Below are positions 1-11,868 of a stretch of 64,000 bases of DNA, one piece after another. The notes under the pieces were generated by a model. The model saw nothing but the letters and a program-made list of their open reading frames with translations. It did no database searches and had not been told where the DNA came from. Source of the stretch: Streptomyces flavochromogenes (GTDB lineage Bacteria > Actinomycetota > Actinomycetes > Streptomycetales > Streptomycetaceae); assembly GCF_000717595.1 (NCBI RefSeq), contig NZ_JNZO01000020.1:1-64000 (forward strand). The letters are read 5' to 3'. A program made the translations under genes and the position numbers. The first letter of the stretch is position 1. Every line of letters begins with the position of its first letter.

Positions 1-3675
<3,675 letters not shown>

Positions 3676-3896
3676 GACAGCGGAATCTCACTCTGCTCTC
3701 GGGAAGGGTGGGCTCGGCCGGTGCCGCCGCTCGCAAACCTCTCGCCCCGGCAATGCGACGAAGGTTGTAGGGGACACGATCCGACTCGGTCACCGGGGTG
3801 GGACCTTCGCCTCGCAGCATTGCCTGCCCGGCAAAGGGATCGGCAGAGTCTGGGTCGAGGCCCGACCCGACGATCACTGTGTGGAGGCATTCGCCC

Positions 3897-4709
3897 GTGT
3901 TGCGATTCCAGGTACTAGGCCGCCTAACCGTCACCAACGACCTGGGCGACTGCACGCCGACCGCGCCGATGGCGCGTCGGGTGCTGGCGCAGCTGCTCCT
4001 GTGCTCGAACAACATCGTCATGCTCGACGCGATCATCGATGAACTATGGGGTGACAAACCTCCGAAGAGTGCCGTCCCCACCGCGCAGACGTACATCTAC
4101 CAGCTGCGGCGTCAGTTCGAACCGTGGGTGCCCGAGGGCACGGTCGAGCAGGTGCTCGCCACCTGCGGCACCGGCTACATGCTCCGGGTGGACCCGGACC
4201 AGCTCGACCTGGGAGCGTTTCTCGGGCTGGCCAAGCAGGGGCGGACCACGCTCGCCGCCGGCGATCCGGCCGCGGCCGCGCGGTTACTGCGGCAGGCCCT
4301 CGATCTCTGGTCGGGGCCGGCGCTCGCCGATGTGACCGCCGGTCCGTCGATCCGGGCGCACGTCGTCCATCTCACGGAACAGCGGGCGCATACCGTCGAA
4401 CTGCGCATCCAGGCGGACGCCATGCTGGGACGGCACCGGGAACTGGTCGGGGAGCTGAAGGCGATGCTGCTGGCCGACCCGCTCAACGAGTGGTACCACG
4501 CGCAGCTGATCAAGGCGTTGGCCTCCAGCGGCAGGCGGAACGAATCGCTCGTCGCCTACCAGCATCTGCGCCGGACGCTGTCGGCCGAACTCGGCCTCGA
4601 ACCCTCGGGGATGCTGCGGGAACTCCATCAGGAGGTGCTGACCGGACGCGACTCCTGGTCGGACTGGGGGGTCTCGGGGAGGCCTTTCGCGGAGCAGCTC
4701 AGCCGGTAG
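3897..4709 (+). CDS. SARP family pathway-specific activator
   Basis: Short SARP of 270 residues: an N-terminal OmpR-like winged helix (about 1-95; LRFQVLGRL, ARRVLAQLLL, ELWGDKPP) and a bacterial transcriptional activation domain (about 100-250, ending LGLEPSGMLRELHQEVL). There is no ATPase or TPR extension, so it resembles ActII-ORF4/DnrI-type activators. The GTG at 3897 is chosen because GGAGG (3883-3887) lies 9 nt upstream and the fold starts immediately; a longer frame upstream reads as non-coding. Codon 130 is TTA (4284-4286), which predicts dependence on the bldA tRNA as known for actII-ORF4. It is divergent from the type I PKS. Family knowledge says such proteins bind heptamers repeated every 11 bp; three such arrays occur in this cluster, so it is the likely cluster switch (inference). 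Confidence 0.92.
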   Translation: MLRFQVLGRLTVTNDLGDCTPTAPMARRVLAQLLLCSNNIVMLDAIIDELWGDKPPKSAVPTAQTYIYQLRRQFEPWVPEGTVEQVLATCGTGYMLRVDPDQLDLGAFLGLAKQGRTTLAAGDPAAAARLLRQALDLWSGPALADVTAGPSIRAHVVHLTEQRAHTVELRIQADAMLGRHRELVGELKAMLLADPLNEWYHAQLIKALASSGRRNESLVAYQHLRRTLSAELGLEPSGMLRELHQEVLTGRDSWSDWGVSGRPFAEQLSR

Positions 4710-4744
4710 TCACCGCCCCGCGGAAGGCCACGCGGACGGATCGG

Positions 4745-4764
4745 GGATCGCCTCGCGGCGATCC
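4745..4764. terminator. Hairpin between convergent SARP and SDR genes
   Basis: Perfect 8-bp inverted repeat (GGATCGCC/GGCGATCC) with a TCGC loop, in the 75-bp gap between two convergent stop codons. There is no U-tract, which is usual for actinobacterial terminators. Inferred to serve both strands. Confidence 0.55.
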
Positions 4765-4784
4765 TCGACCGCGCCGGTGTCGTC

Positions 4785-5534
4785 CTACCTGTTGTGCAGG
4801 AGCCGGCCGCCGTCGACGACCAGGGTGTGCCCGGTGATCCAGGACGCATCGTCCGAGAGCAGGAAGGCCACGGCGGCGCCCACGTCGGCGGGTTCGCCGA
4901 GGCGCCTCAGCGGGATGGAGCCGATGACCTTGTCCTCCCTGCCCTCGACGTTCGCCCGGGTGAAGTCGGTGAGGACCGTGCCGGACGCGACGCCGTTCAC
5001 CCGGACCGTGGGGGCGAGCTCGTTCGCCATCTGCCGGGTGAAGTGGTTCAGCGCCGCCTTGGCTGTCCCGTAGGCCGTGCCGTCGGGAACGGCGAGCTCG
5101 CCGGCGATGGAGGAGATGTTGACGATGGCGCCGCCGTGCTCGCCGAGCCAGCCGTGCCAGGCCGTCTGGACCCAGGTGAGGGCGGACATCAGGTTGATCT
5201 CGACCGTGCGCCGGTACGACGCCACATCGACATCGACCAGTCGGCGGGCGGTCCGCTCCGTGCCGCCGACGTTGTTGACCAGCAGATCGAGGGACCCGAA
5301 CCGGTCGACGGCGGTCTCCACCGCGATCCGCTGGTGCTCGGGGTCGCGGGCGTCACCGGCGACCGCGATGACCCGTTCCCCGTCGAGTGCGGCGGCCGCC
5401 TTGCGCAGCTCGTCCTCATTGCGTGAAGTGATCACGACGTTCGCGCCCCGCTCCACCAACGCGGTGGCGATGCCGAAGCCGAGACCGGTCCGACCGCCCG
5501 TCACCAGCGCGGTCTTGCCCTTTAAGCCTGCCAC
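4785..5534 (-). CDS. Short-chain dehydrogenase/reductase
   Basis: NAD(P)-dependent SDR of 249 residues, probably a cluster oxidoreductase. It shows the Rossmann motif TGGRTGLG near the N-terminus, LLVNNVGG in place of NNAG, catalytic Ser in NISSIAG, the YGTAK catalytic pair and the C-terminal ITGHTLVVDGG typical of FabG-like proteins. The GTG at 5534 is preferred over longer upstream starts because GGAAGG lies about 10 nt upstream and the family begins here (AGLKGKTALVTGG). Codon 4 is TTA (5523-5525), a very early bldA-dependent codon that could make translation strongly conditional. It lies 74 bp downstream of the response regulator gene on the same strand and is convergent with the SARP gene. 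The substrate cannot be read from sequence; a ketoreductase role on the polyketide is possible. Confidence 0.88.
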   Translation of the reverse strand: MAGLKGKTALVTGGRTGLGFGIATALVERGANVVITSRNEDELRKAAAALDGERVIAVAGDARDPEHQRIAVETAVDRFGSLDLLVNNVGGTERTARRLVDVDVASYRRTVEINLMSALTWVQTAWHGWLGEHGGAIVNISSIAGELAVPDGTAYGTAKAALNHFTRQMANELAPTVRVNGVASGTVLTDFTRANVEGREDKVIGSIPLRRLGEPADVGAAVAFLLSDDASWITGHTLVVDGGRLLHNR

Positions 5535-5608
5535 AGTCTGCGTACCTTCCCTTGATCTGCGCCTGCGGTTCTTGCGCCGTGTCAGCCGGCCGCATTGCTC
5601 CCGGCGTT

Positions 5609-6265
5609 TCACCCGGCGCGGGCGATGAGCCCGATGGAAACCGCCTTGTTGACCGCTTCGAGCCGGGAGCGAGCGCCTAACTTGGTGAAGATGGTGCCCA
5701 GGTGGCGCTTCACGGTTCCCTCGGCGATGGTCAGTCGCCGCGAGATCTGCCGGTTGCTCATGGCCTTGCTCACCAGGGTCAGGATTTCCATCTCCCGCCG
5801 GGTGAGCTTGTCCTGGCAGCTCGCCGTCGTGGCGATGTGCGTCAGCGCCTCGACGGATATGTGGAGCACGATGCGGATGTCGTCCGCGCACACCGCTCGG
5901 ATGCTGGACACCAGGTCGTTCCGGCTCGCCGACTTGTTCAGATAGCCCCGGACGCCGCAGTCGAGCAATTGGCGCACCAGCGCCGGATCGTCGGGCATGC
6001 TGACGATCAGGATTCGCGCGTTCGGCGAGGCGGAGCGGATCGTGTGCACTGTCTCGGTCACCGACTCGTCAGGAATGTTCCCGTCGAGCAGCACGACGTC
6101 GGGCTGTTCGGTCTCACAGTGCGCGCTGCCGGCGGCACCGCCGGCGGCGACGCCGACGACGACCATGTCCGGTTCCACGTTGAGCGTCGCGCACACCACC
6201 TCGCGCAGCAGCGCGTGGTCGTCGATCAGTACGATCCGCAACGGGCCGGCGCGGTCAGGCAGCAT
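5609..6265 (-). CDS. NarL/LuxR-family response regulator
   Basis: 218-residue two-domain regulator. The receiver domain (about 8-125) has the acidic pair IDDH, phospho-acceptor Asp61 (VVLLDGNIP) and a conserved Lys in GYLNKSAS. The LuxR helix-turn-helix (about 150-212) contains LTRREMEILTLVSKAMSNRQI and GTVKRHLGTIFTKLGA. No histidine kinase gene is adjacent, so it is an orphan in this window. Codon 196 is TTA (5678-5680), inside the DNA-binding helix region, again implying bldA control. The start overlaps the end of a short upstream ORF by 11 bp, so the two may be translationally coupled. Role in cluster regulation is inferred from position. Confidence 0.92.
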   Translation of the reverse strand: MLPDRAGPLRIVLIDDHALLREVVCATLNVEPDMVVVGVAAGGAAGSAHCETEQPDVVLLDGNIPDESVTETVHTIRSASPNARILIVSMPDDPALVRQLLDCGVRGYLNKSASRNDLVSSIRAVCADDIRIVLHISVEALTHIATTASCQDKLTRREMEILTLVSKAMSNRQISRRLTIAEGTVKRHLGTIFTKLGARSRLEAVNKAVSIGLIARAG

Positions 6266-6467
6266 TCCGCGCCCCCGGATCGGGCGGCGGTTCCCACGAC
6301 GGTGCCGGAATTCCCGCCGAGCGGCGTACGGAAAATCTTGGAGGCTCCGTCACGGAGCCGACGTCGATAGGCTCTGCCGTCTTCCATTCAAGCTCGTGCT
6401 TGACTTTACGGGCTGCGAAATTGGCATGTCGCTTTACCGCTGAGGCTTTTGCCGCAACAGCTGTCAT
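6255..6467 (-). CDS. Small basic hypothetical protein (70 aa)
   Basis: Short ORF beginning MTAVAAKASAVKRHANFAAR, basic and proline-rich towards the end, with no recognised family. The ATG at 6467 follows GGGGGAG with only 2 nt spacing, which is tight. Its stop overlaps the response regulator start by 11 bp, the main argument that it is translated. An ATG further upstream in frame (6623) gives a 122-residue version with a less convincing N-terminus. It could equally be a leader with no protein function. Confidence 0.35.
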   Translation of the reverse strand: MTAVAAKASAVKRHANFAARKVKHELEWKTAEPIDVGSVTEPPRFSVRRSAGIPAPSWEPPPDPGARNAA

Positions 6468-6796
6468 AACTCCCCCATATTCGCTGGCGCACGACATACC
6501 GTAGCCCGGGGCTCCACTTCCCAACAAGATCGAATCGAGTCGTTTTAACCTTTCTTGGTAAAGGAGTTCAGGACGGCAAGCCCGGGAGTACATGCCGGGC
6601 GTTGCCCCACTGCTTCGGTTCACGGCTGTTCAACAGGCAGGAACCACCGTGTGGCACCCGGAGGGGGAGTCGGCGAAGCGCGACCCCGGGGATACACGGT
6701 GGCCTGTCCCGGTTTGACCTGCAGTGACCGTTGAAGCCGGTACGTGCGGCGGACGGGGTCGTTCTTTCGACGCCGCCTGTTTCCGGCGGATCGCCT
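6468..6796. other. Intergenic stretch without a recognised gene
   Basis: About 330 bp between the end of the methyltransferase gene and the small ORF before the response regulator. It is locally AT-richer than its neighbours around 6460-6560, as expected for a promoter region reading left. A 9-bp inverted pair (CCACCGTGT/ACACGGTGG) with a long loop lies near 6645-6705 and could terminate the methyltransferase transcript. I see nothing else. Confidence 0.4.
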
Positions 6797-7606
6797 CTAC
6801 TTCGGCACCCGCACGACGGTCGTGTACGTGTGGTTGGTCACCATCTCGAATTCCGGGTCCAGGAGTTTCTCCCGAATTACGGAGAGGTCGGCCTCGGTCA
6901 AAGATGTCCGACTCAGCAGGAAGGGCTCCAGCATGCTGCTGTGCAGCCGGGCGAGCCGCGCGGTCGGCGCCCCGCCCTCCCCCGGCGCCCGGAAGTCGCG
7001 CACCGTGATGTCCCGATAGCCGGCGGCGGACAGAACGTCCGGCGCACACGCCGCCCATTCGAAATCCATACCGGTTTCTCCGGCGAGTTCGTGCACACCG
7101 TCGTGGTATTCCTGGAAGATGCGCGCCGTGTATGCGTCGACCGGGGACTTGATGATTCCCTCGTCGGCACATCCGCAGTACCAGTCGGTGAGCACCAGCG
7201 CGCCGCCCGGCCGGAGATGTGCGGCCAGCCTCGCCGCGACCGCTTCCTTGTCGGCCACGTGCATCAGCACCAGCCGCGCGTGAATGAGGTCGAACGCGGG
7301 CTCCGGCCACGGGTCCTCGACGAGGTCGTGGCGGATCGCCTCGATCCGCGGATGGCTGGGTACGTGCTGGGGCTTGAGGTCGCTGGCCACCACGTGTCCG
7401 GACGTCCCCACCCTGGCGGCCAGCCAGCGGGCGACGGAGCCGTCACCGGCGCCCACCTCCCAGCAACGCCACCCATGCCCGACGCGTACCTCCTCACCCA
7501 GGGTGCGGAAGGTCTCCCTGTTGAGGATCTCGGAGAGCAGGCCGAGCTGCTCGGGTGCTTCCGGAGCGCCGTTGTCGAAGCGTTGCTCGTGCTCTGTTCT
7601 GTACAT
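6797..7606 (-). CDS. Class I SAM-dependent methyltransferase
   Basis: 269-residue Rossmann-fold methyltransferase. The SAM-binding motif is WEVGAGDGSVARWLA around residues 48-62, followed by an acidic end of strand 2 (VVASDLKP), FDLIHARLVLMHV and LRPGGALVLTDW. The C-terminal half resembles small-molecule methyltransferases of secondary metabolism. It starts 42 bp after the ACP gene stop on the same strand, so acp and this gene form an operon. It may act on the ACP-bound or released polyketide (inference). Whether it transfers to O, C or N cannot be seen. Confidence 0.87.
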   Translation of the reverse strand: MYRTEHEQRFDNGAPEAPEQLGLLSEILNRETFRTLGEEVRVGHGWRCWEVGAGDGSVARWLAARVGTSGHVVASDLKPQHVPSHPRIEAIRHDLVEDPWPEPAFDLIHARLVLMHVADKEAVAARLAAHLRPGGALVLTDWYCGCADEGIIKSPVDAYTARIFQEYHDGVHELAGETGMDFEWAACAPDVLSAAGYRDITVRDFRAPGEGGAPTARLARLHSSMLEPFLLSRTSLTEADLSVIREKLLDPEFEMVTNHTYTTVVRVPK

Positions 7607-7648
7607 GATCTTCTCCTTGGTGAGCCGTCCACGCCACCGGCCCCGCGG

Positions 7649-7909
7649 CTAGATCGACGCGGGCAGCAGCTCGTTGACCAGTTCGACGAACTGCTTCGGG
7701 GTCGAGTTCTTGCTCGCCCTGTCGTCCTCGGGCAGGCCGATGCCGAGTTCACGCTCGACCTGGAGCGTCACCTCCACCATCGCGACCGAGTCATAGCCCA
7801 TATCGGCGAACGTGATGTCGGCGATATCGCCGTCCAGGTCGAATCCCTCGTCCTCGCCGGCCGCCTGGCGTATGTGCCCCACCAGGTCCGCCTGAGTGAA
7901 AGTCGCCAT
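7649..7909 (-). CDS. Type II acyl carrier protein
   Basis: 86-residue free-standing ACP carrying the growing chain on 4'-phosphopantetheine. The attachment serine is Ser41 in MGYDSVAMVE; the surrounding helix-2 sequence (VEVTLQVERELGIGLPED) is typical of aromatic PKS ACPs. The ATG at 7909 gives the usual N-terminus (MATFTQADLVGHIR). Unusually, it is not next to the KS-alpha/KS-beta genes: a divergent KASIII-like gene and a terminator lie between them. It is the first gene of a two-gene unit with the methyltransferase. Confidence 0.95.
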   Translation of the reverse strand: MATFTQADLVGHIRQAAGEDEGFDLDGDIADITFADMGYDSVAMVEVTLQVERELGIGLPEDDRASKNSTPKQFVELVNELLPASI

Positions 7910-7958
7910 TGTCGATCCCTTCGTCTCGTGACGTCGAAACCAACATCGCCGGAAGGCT

Positions 7959-7991
7959 TCGACACCCAGTCGAGTTCCGGTCGACGGGGCT
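7959..7991 (+). promoter_or_regulatory. Triple 11-bp direct repeat, putative SARP operator (acp / KASIII-like promoter)
   Basis: Three consecutive 11-mers, TCGACACCCAG, TCGAGTTCCGG and TCGACGGGGCT, start at 7959, 7970 and 7981. Known SARP sites are TCGAG-like heptamers repeated every 11 bp ahead of the -10 box. A weak -10-like TATTCG sits at 7997-8002, 9 nt past the third heptamer, facing the KASIII-like gene. The site is in the divergent 247-bp region between acp and that gene. Confidence 0.7.
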
Positions 7992-8156
7992 CCCGGTATT
8001 CGGCCTCTGGACCGTCCGGACGCGCGCACCGCGGCAAGGCTTTTCGTACGCGCCACGGCGAGGCCTCGCCCGGGCCTCGAACGAGCCTCCGCCGGACATG
8101 ACGACCATGACCCGACAGGGGAAACCCGAGGCAATCCGATCCGTGGGAGGAAGAAG

Positions 8157-9161
8157 ATGAGCGACGGACTCTACGTCGCCGCCGCGAGTTCGTGGCTGCC
8201 CGAGCGGCTGACACTCGACGAGGCGGAGCTGGCCGGCCTCGCCGATCGGGCGCGGGTCTGGAACACCGGCATCGAGTCGGTGTGCGTCTCGCCGGACAAG
8301 TCGGCGCCGGAGATGGCGGTGCTGGCGGCGCGGAACGCCCTCGCGCGCGCCGAGGTCGGGCCGGAGGACCTACGGCTGCTGCTGCACGCCTGCGCGTACC
8401 ACCAAGGTCATGACATGTGGCCGGCGGCGTCGTACGTCCAGCGCTTCTGCGGCGGTGGCTCCTGCCCGGCCGTCGAGGTCCGCCAGATGTCCAACGGCGG
8501 CATGATCGCCCTGGAACTCGCGGCCGGCCACCTGCGCGCGTACGGCGGGGCGACGGCCCTGGTCACCACGGCCGACCGGTTCAGCCTGCCCGGCTTCGAC
8601 CGGTGGCGCAGCGACCCGAGCACCATCTGCGGCGACGGCGGCACCGCGGTGGTGGTCTCCACCCGTACCGGCTTCGCCCGGCTCCGCGGACTCGTCACGG
8701 TGTCGGATCCCGGGCTGGAGCACGGCAGCCGGGGCGAGCGGTTCAGTGACGCGCCGTTGGCCGCGCGAGCGCCGATCGACCTGCACAGCGACTCCCTGGT
8801 CCGGGAACTCGGCGTGGAGGCCCTGATCGACCGCATCGAAGCGGGGCAACGGGAGGCGTTCGACCGGGCCTGTGCCCAGGCGGACGTCAAACTCGGCGAC
8901 ATCGACTGGTACGTGCTGCCGAACCTGGGCCGGACCCGGATGCGGGCGCAGTACTTCGACCCGTTCGGCATCGATCCGCAGCGCTCGACCTGGTCCTGGG
9001 GGCGGCGGGTCGGGCACCTCGGCGCGGGCGACCAGTTCGCCGGTCTCGCCCATCTCGCCTTCGAGGGCGCACTGGAGCCGGGGCAGACGTGCCTGCTGGC
9101 AGGGGTCGGCGCGGGCTTCACCTGGACGGCCGGCATCCTGGAGATCATCGCCAGGCCGTGA
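8157..9161 (+). CDS. KASIII-like acyltransferase/condensing-enzyme homologue with altered catalytic residues
   Basis: 334-residue thiolase-fold protein of the FabH/CerJ/DpsC group. The overall KASIII layout is clear: SAPEMAVLAARNAL, LLLHACAYHQG, GDGGTAVVVST and GVGAGFTWTAGILE. The nucleophile position (112, as in E. coli FabH) is Ser in RQMSNGGMIALEL instead of Cys. The HQAN histidine position is Asn256 (LPNLGR). An Asp is present at 292 (GHLGAGDQF), where acyl-transferring KASIII-like proteins carry their third catalytic residue. DpsC is a known KASIII with Ser in place of Cys; loss of the His as well is odd. The RBS region GGAGGAAG lies just before the ATG at 8157. It may select or transfer a starter acyl group, possibly handing the type I product to the type II system (inference). 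Confidence 0.88.
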   Translation: MSDGLYVAAASSWLPERLTLDEAELAGLADRARVWNTGIESVCVSPDKSAPEMAVLAARNALARAEVGPEDLRLLLHACAYHQGHDMWPAASYVQRFCGGGSCPAVEVRQMSNGGMIALELAAGHLRAYGGATALVTTADRFSLPGFDRWRSDPSTICGDGGTAVVVSTRTGFARLRGLVTVSDPGLEHGSRGERFSDAPLAARAPIDLHSDSLVRELGVEALIDRIEAGQREAFDRACAQADVKLGDIDWYVLPNLGRTRMRAQYFDPFGIDPQRSTWSWGRRVGHLGAGDQFAGLAHLAFEGALEPGQTCLLAGVGAGFTWTAGILEIIARP

Positions 9162-9218
9162 GCCGGAGGACACCGAGTCGAGGTGCCCGCGTCACCAGCG
9201 GGTGCCTCGTCCGGGACG

Positions 9219-9257
9219 ACGCCGGTGGCAGCCGTCATGGACGGCTGCCACCGGCGT
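9219..9257. terminator. Strong bidirectional terminator hairpin
   Basis: Perfect 18-bp inverted repeat with a 3-nt ATG loop, between the convergent KASIII-like and KS-beta genes, 58 bp after one stop and 4 bp after the other. It is the strongest hairpin I found in the cluster. Confidence 0.85.
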
Positions 9258-9260
9258 TCG

Positions 9261-10511
9261 TCATGCCGCCGTCAGCACCATCGCGGAGTTGATGCCGTCG
9301 CTGCGGGCCAGCACCAGAGCCGTGGACACGGTCGTCTCCCTCGGCCGGTCGAGCACGAGGTCGAGCCGGTCGGACCGGACGGGGTCGGTCACATTGATCA
9401 TCGGCGGGATGACCCCGTGCCTCATGCTCAACGACGCCGTGGCCACGTCGAGCGCCGGGCCACCGGAGTACAGCCGGCCTGTCATCGTCTTCGGCGCGGT
9501 CACCGGAACACCCCGTGGACCGAAGACGGCGGTGACGGCGGCGGCTTCCGCGCGGTCGAGTTCGCCGACCCCGGCCGCGTCCGCGAACACGACGTCGACC
9601 TCGTCGGGCGTCACACCGGCGTCCGACAGCGCGGACTCGATCGCCCGGCGCAGCCCGGGCTCCCGTGCCGAACCGGGCCGCGGGTCGAAGGTGGTGGCGT
9701 ACCCGGCGATCTCACTGTACGGCCGGGCGCCTCGACCGCGCGCGTGTCCGGCCTCCTCGACGACGACCATGGCGCCGCCCTCTCCCGGTACGTAGCCGGA
9801 CGCGGCGGTGTCGAACGGCAGGTAGGCCTGGGTCCGGTCGGCGACCGTGCTCATCCGGCCGGTGGTCAGCTCGATGGTCCACCCGAGCGGGCACATCGCG
9901 CTCTCCACGGCGCCGCACATCACGACCGGCAGGCCGTCGACCACGTGCCGGCGGGCCTGCGCTATGGCGTCCAGGCCGCTGGTGTTCCCGGTCAGGACGC
10001 CGCCGGGGCCGTGCCACCCGTGCCGGATGGAGATCTGACCCGTGTTCACCGCGTAGAACCATGAGAACGAGAGATAGGCGCTCACATGGTCGCTGCCGAG
10101 GCTCCAGAGCTTCTCCAGCTCGCGCTGGCTGTACTCGAGCCCGCCGGCGGAGAGACCGGTGACGATGCCGACCCGGTCCTCCGGGAGCGCGGCCGGATCG
10201 AGCGAGGAGTCCCGGACAGCTGCGTCCGCCGCGATCAGCACCAGCCGGGTGGTCTGGTCGGTCTGCGGCACCAGACGTCCGGGGATGTACGCCCGTACGT
10301 CGTAGTCGGCCACCTCGCCCGCCAGTGTGGCCGGGTACTGCTCCGGATCGAAGCGGGTGACCCGGTCGATGCCGCCCCGCCCGTGGAGGACGGCGTCCCA
10401 GTACTCGTCGGTGTCGAACCCGTTCGGCGCGACCACCCCGAGACCGGTGATCACCGCGCGAGGACGCTCCGGCGTCGTGCCGTCGCCGTTCTCCGGGACT
10501 GCCCTACTCAT
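9261..10511 (-). CDS. Type II PKS ketosynthase beta subunit (chain length factor)
   Basis: 416-residue KS-beta that pairs with KS-alpha and sets chain length. Diagnostic features are AVITGLGVVAPNG, YAVNTGQISIRHG, GGAMVVVEE and APKTMTGRLYSGGPALD. There is no catalytic Cys: the position is Asn176 in LTGNTSGLDA, where most CLFs have Gln, and the loop is one residue shorter than ActI-ORF2. The start ATG at 10511 overlaps the end of the KS-alpha gene by 8 bp (ATGAGTAG), so the pair is translationally coupled. The gene ends at a strong terminator, and no ACP follows, unlike the standard KS-CLF-ACP order. Confidence 0.95.
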   Translation of the reverse strand: MSRAVPENGDGTTPERPRAVITGLGVVAPNGFDTDEYWDAVLHGRGGIDRVTRFDPEQYPATLAGEVADYDVRAYIPGRLVPQTDQTTRLVLIAADAAVRDSSLDPAALPEDRVGIVTGLSAGGLEYSQRELEKLWSLGSDHVSAYLSFSWFYAVNTGQISIRHGWHGPGGVLTGNTSGLDAIAQARRHVVDGLPVVMCGAVESAMCPLGWTIELTTGRMSTVADRTQAYLPFDTAASGYVPGEGGAMVVVEEAGHARGRGARPYSEIAGYATTFDPRPGSAREPGLRRAIESALSDAGVTPDEVDVVFADAAGVGELDRAEAAAVTAVFGPRGVPVTAPKTMTGRLYSGGPALDVATASLSMRHGVIPPMINVTDPVRSDRLDLVLDRPRETTVSTALVLARSDGINSAMVLTAA

Positions 10512-11769
10512 CGGATCCCCCCTTGGTCAGCACCATGGCACTCTGGAAACCGCCGAACCCGCTACCGACCTTGAGCACCGTCCGCAGGTCCGCCTGCCGC
10601 GCCGTCAGCGGCACGTAGTCGAGTCCCAGTTCGGGGTCGGGTTCGTGCAGGTTGGCGGTCGGCGGAATGAGCCCGGCGTCGATGGCCAGCGCGCATGCCG
10701 CGATCTCGATCGAGCCGATGGCGCCCAGCGAATGCCCGATCATGGACTTGATCGAACTGACCGGCGTCCGGTAGGCGTGGTCGCCGAGAGTGCGCTTGAA
10801 CGCGTCGGTCTCGTGCGCGTCGTTCTGCTTCGTACCGGAGCCGTGGGCGTTGACGTAGTCGACCTGCTCCGGCACCCGCCCGGCCATCCGCAGCGACACC
10901 TCGATGGCCTTGGCCAGTTCCGGGCCCTCGGTCCTGAGGCCGGTCATGTGGTACGCGTTGGCGCGCACGTCCCATCCGCCGATCTCCGCGTAGACGCGTG
11001 CGCCGCGTTCCCTGGCGTGGTTCAGCTCCTCCAGCACCATCATCGCGCTGCCTTCGGCGAGCACGAAGCCGTTCCGGGTGCGGTCGAACGGGCGGGACGC
11101 GGTGGCCGGTTCGTCGTTGCGCGGCGTCGTCGCCTTGATCGCGTCGAAGCAGGCGACGCAGATCGGTGAGAGGGACGCGTCCGAGCCGCCGGCCAGCATC
11201 ACGTCGGCGGATCCCTCGCGGATCAGCCGCGCCGCGTGGGACACCGACTCGATGCCCGCGGTGCATCCCGTGGACACCAGGGACACGGGGCCTTCCGCCC
11301 CGGCCGTCCAGGCCACGTCCGCGGCGATCGACGTCGGGACGAGATGGTTGTACATGTGCGGCACCGCGTACTCGTGGTCGAGGAGCCACTTGCGGCCGCC
11401 GTCGGAGAGCACGTTGTACTCCCGGTCCAGGCTCATCGTGCCGCCGATGGCGCTGCCGACGCTGACCCCGCAGCGATGCGGGTCCGTCTCGGCCAGGTCG
11501 AGTCCGGCGTCCGCGACGGCTTCCCTGGTCGCGGCGACGGCGAGCTGCGCGCTCCGGTCCATGCGCCGGATCTCCTGCGCGGAGAAGCCCTCCGCGACCG
11601 GGTCGAAATCGCACTCGCCCGCGATCCGGGAGCGGAACCCGGACGCGTCGAAGAGCGAGATGGTGCGTATGGCCGAGGTACCGGAGGAGATCAGATCCCA
11701 GAACTCCTTGGCGTTTCCTCCGCCCGGGGCGCGCACTCCGATACCCGTGATGGCGATCCGACGGGTCAT
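10504..11769 (-). CDS. Type II PKS ketosynthase alpha subunit
   Basis: 421-residue KS-alpha catalysing iterative decarboxylative condensation with KS-beta and the ACP. It closely follows aromatic PKS ketosynthases: AITGIGVRAPGG at the N-terminus, nucleophile Cys169 in VSTGCTAGIES, His motifs in NAHGSGTKQND and MIGHSLGAIGS, and the C-terminal VGSGFGGFQSAMVL. The ATG at 11769 is preferred over an upstream one at 11838 because GAGG lies 6-7 nt before it and the family starts here. It is downstream of a P450 gene (100-bp gap) and overlaps KS-beta, giving a P450-KS-alpha-KS-beta unit. Confidence 0.97.
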   Translation of the reverse strand: MTRRIAITGIGVRAPGGGNAKEFWDLISSGTSAIRTISLFDASGFRSRIAGECDFDPVAEGFSAQEIRRMDRSAQLAVAATREAVADAGLDLAETDPHRCGVSVGSAIGGTMSLDREYNVLSDGGRKWLLDHEYAVPHMYNHLVPTSIAADVAWTAGAEGPVSLVSTGCTAGIESVSHAARLIREGSADVMLAGGSDASLSPICVACFDAIKATTPRNDEPATASRPFDRTRNGFVLAEGSAMMVLEELNHARERGARVYAEIGGWDVRANAYHMTGLRTEGPELAKAIEVSLRMAGRVPEQVDYVNAHGSGTKQNDAHETDAFKRTLGDHAYRTPVSSIKSMIGHSLGAIGSIEIAACALAIDAGLIPPTANLHEPDPELGLDYVPLTARQADLRTVLKVGSGFGGFQSAMVLTKGGSDE

Positions 11770-11868
11770 CGTGCCCTCACCGCTCGTGCGCTGACTGCTG
11801 TATTCGGCATGTGGGTCTCTTTTCTGATGACGGTCCATGGCGAGAAAACGGAATCGTCGATGCCGGGG

